Shown in pieces: positions 12,170 to 13,770 of a DNA stretch of 13,770 bases. Numbering within the stretch: the stretch's first letter is position 1; each line of letters opens with the position of its first letter. Location of the stretch: contig DBCW01000169.1 in assembly GCA_002293265.1 (NCBI GenBank), positions 1-13,770 on the forward strand. Reading direction: 5' to 3'. Under the pieces are notes generated by a model. It worked only from the letters and a program-made list of their open reading frames with translations, was not told the DNA's origin and ran no database searches. This DNA comes from Eggerthellales bacterium UBA948. GTDB lineage: Bacteria; Actinomycetota; Coriobacteriia; Coriobacteriales; UBA8131. The position numbers and the translations under genes were made by a program.

Positions 12170-12178
12170 TATAGAGTA

Positions 12179-12202
12179 AAATGTTTGAGCTTAAAAACAT
12201 TT
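12179..12202. repeat. Inverted repeat at the likely transcription start of the transporter gene
   Basis: AAATGTTT (12179-12186) and AAACATTT (12195-12202) are perfect 8-bp arms with an 8-nt spacer. It lies just downstream of the predicted -10 box of the plus-strand gene, a common place for a repressor site. An RNA hairpin here would be weak because the stem is AT-rich. Confidence 0.45.
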
Positions 12203-12260
12203 AGCCAAAATACGGTGGGGTGTCGTTTTTCTAGCTTTTACGCCACAGGGAGAAAATGGA

Positions 12261-13748
12261 ATGTGGAACACTAGTACAAATACTGCACAAAAACCACCGC
12301 GCCGCTTTTTTGGGCACCCAATGGGGCTATTTAACATCTTTGGTACAGAGCTGTGCGAACGCTTTAGCTACTACGGCATGCGCGCCATCCTCCTTTATTA
12401 CATAATTGACAGTGTTGCTTCCGGCGGACTGGGCATCAGTGAGACTGACGGCTTGGTGATTATGAGTCTTTTTGGCTCGCTTGTTTACCTCACAAGCATA
12501 GTTGGTGGCTGGCTGGCTGACCGCGTATTTGGTCCCTACAAAGGTGTGCTTTATGGCGGTGTACTAATCACTGCCGGACACATTATTTTAGGCCTGCCAT
12601 TGCAGCGCCTTGGTCTTTTGGTGTCACTAGTATTGATTATGATTGGTACCGGTCTACTTAAACCCAATGTCTCAGTCATGGTTGGCGAATTATACGGCGC
12701 CGATGATCCGCGCAGACAGAGCGGTTTTTCAATCTTCTATATGGCCATCAATATCGGTGGGTTTATCGCACCATTGATAGTTGGTCTAGTCTCTGAGCTC
12801 CTCGAATATCACATTGCGTTCATGATACCGGCAATAATGATGGTCGTCGCCCTGGTTATCTATGTGGGAATGGGTAAGACCACACTAATCGGCATTGGTC
12901 GCACGCCCTTACAACCACTTACGGTTGCTGAGAAAAAACGCTGGAGTGTCATTATTGTCGTCTCGCTGTTGATACTTGTACTGCTTTCCACAGTGCTCAC
13001 ATTAAGCAACCTACTAAACCTGGCATTGCTCGGCGATCTGATGCCGGTCATCTGCACAGTCGTAGCCGCCATCATATTCATTTTCCTCATCCGCGATAAA
13101 AATGTAGATAGCACCGAACGCTCACGTGTATTTGCGTTTATCCCACTCTTCTTAGCCGGAGCCATGTTTTGGGCGATCTCCGAACAACAATCCACCACCA
13201 TCGCACTTATCGCCGACACCCACGTCGATAACAACGTAGCAGGATTTCACATTCCACCGTCGTGGTATGCCTCAGTAAACCCCCTGATTATTATTATCGG
13301 TAGCCCCATCTTGGCTCTCATCTGGACTCGCCTCGGAAATAAACAGATGTCGATGGTCACCAAAATGGCCGTCGGATTACTATTAGCCTTTGCAGGATTT
13401 GCCGTATTCGCCCTAGGTTTTTGGCACGCCGGTGCGACCACACTGGTAAACCCACTTTGGATTATCGCCGGACTAACAATAATGACTGTAGGTGAAATCT
13501 TCCTCTCACCTACCGGCTTATCTGTAACTACTCTACTGGCACCACGACGTCACATGTCAAAAATGATGAGTTTGTGGATGATTTCGAACGCTTTAGGGCA
13601 AGGCATAGTTGCCCTTACTGCGGACTTCTTTAACGAAGCGGCGCCTACAGGATTCTTCTTTGCTTTCGCTATGGTGGCGTTGGTGATCGGCGTTGTATTG
13701 CTATTGGCGCAAAGAAAGCTTTTGTCGCTGGCAAAGGGCATAAGATAG
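12261..13748 (+). CDS. Proton-dependent oligopeptide transporter (POT/PTR2 family)
   Basis: A complete 495-residue inner-membrane protein that imports di- and tripeptides together with protons, by family. It has the hallmark proton-site motif ELCERFSYYG (residues 30-39, Glu30, Glu33, Arg34) in helix 1. Next come GGWLADRVFG (82-91), GLLKPNVS (131-138, with the conserved helix-4 Lys134) and the PTR2 signature FSIFYMAINIGG (156-167). FWAISEQQSTT (303-313) in helix 7 and GEIFLSPTGLS (411-421) in helix 10 carry the conserved Glu residues of the substrate site. About 14 hydrophobic segments and the length are normal for bacterial POTs. The ATG has AGGGAG eight bases before it. It is transcribed away from rpoB and is the only gene in its transcript seen here; the window ends 22 nt after its stop. 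Exact peptide preference cannot be read from sequence. Confidence 0.95.
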   Translation: MWNTSTNTAQKPPRRFFGHPMGLFNIFGTELCERFSYYGMRAILLYYIIDSVASGGLGISETDGLVIMSLFGSLVYLTSIVGGWLADRVFGPYKGVLYGGVLITAGHIILGLPLQRLGLLVSLVLIMIGTGLLKPNVSVMVGELYGADDPRRQSGFSIFYMAINIGGFIAPLIVGLVSELLEYHIAFMIPAIMMVVALVIYVGMGKTTLIGIGRTPLQPLTVAEKKRWSVIIVVSLLILVLLSTVLTLSNLLNLALLGDLMPVICTVVAAIIFIFLIRDKNVDSTERSRVFAFIPLFLAGAMFWAISEQQSTTIALIADTHVDNNVAGFHIPPSWYASVNPLIIIIGSPILALIWTRLGNKQMSMVTKMAVGLLLAFAGFAVFALGFWHAGATTLVNPLWIIAGLTIMTVGEIFLSPTGLSVTTLLAPRRHMSKMMSLWMISNALGQGIVALTADFFNEAAPTGFFFAFAMVALVIGVVLLLAQRKLLSLAKGIR

Positions 13749-13770
13749 CCTAATGCACGCCTTAATCAAG

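Noticed and set aside
12860..13234. 124-codon minus-strand frame
   Set aside because: It is antisense inside the transporter gene, where the sense frame has clear POT motifs.

Overview
This window looks like chromosomal DNA of an anaerobic, mid-GC actinobacterium, most likely of the class Coriobacteriia. Three things point that way, all judged from memory without a search. The RNA polymerase subunits read closest to actinobacterial sequences. RpoC carries the acidic coiled-coil insert after the clamp zinc finger that is also seen in Mycobacterium RpoC. Moderate GC and a secreted Big2-repeat protein fit gut or digester Coriobacteriia. The assignment is an inference.

Layout, left to right. (1) Positions 1-502, minus strand: a TetR/AcrR-type regulator whose 3' end is cut by the window edge, with a TATAAT box and a small palindrome just upstream. 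(2) 772-3462, minus: a large secreted surface-type protein with a signal peptide, an unclassified N-terminal region, a beta-helix-like segment, one InlB-B/Flg_new-type repeat and four Big2-like Ig domains. (3) About 3482-3793, plus: the C-terminal third of a PIN-domain (VapC-like) protein, with no N-terminus and no start; it is a gene remnant abutting the 5' end of the Big2 gene. (4) 3821-3917: a REP-like GC-rich repeat, then a strong 12-bp-stem bidirectional terminator. (5) 3937-11969, minus: the rpoB-rpoC operon, with 2 nt between the genes. rpoB starts at a TTG behind a near-perfect Shine-Dalgarno. (6) 11970-12260: a divergent promoter region with three inverted repeats. (7) 12261-13748, plus: a complete proton-coupled oligopeptide transporter (POT/PTR2 family).

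The most striking feature is the C-terminus of beta' (RpoC). After the normal end of the core (around residue 1246) there are about 224 extra residues. Residues about 1315-1383 closely resemble the C-terminal domain of the RNAP alpha subunit (alpha-CTD). The positions matching the E. coli DNA-contacting residues Arg265, Asn268, Gly296, Lys298 and Glu302 are kept. This suggests that the polymerase of this organism has an additional alpha-CTD-like module attached to beta', which might contact upstream DNA or factors. Both beta and beta' then end in long, strongly acidic tails.

rpoBC is not preceded by ribosomal protein genes (rplJL) here. A divergently transcribed transporter gene sits upstream, and rpoB has its own promoter (TTGACG-17-TATTAT) whose -10 element lies inside a perfect 8-bp inverted repeat. 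The genes outside rpoBC do not form an obvious pathway together.
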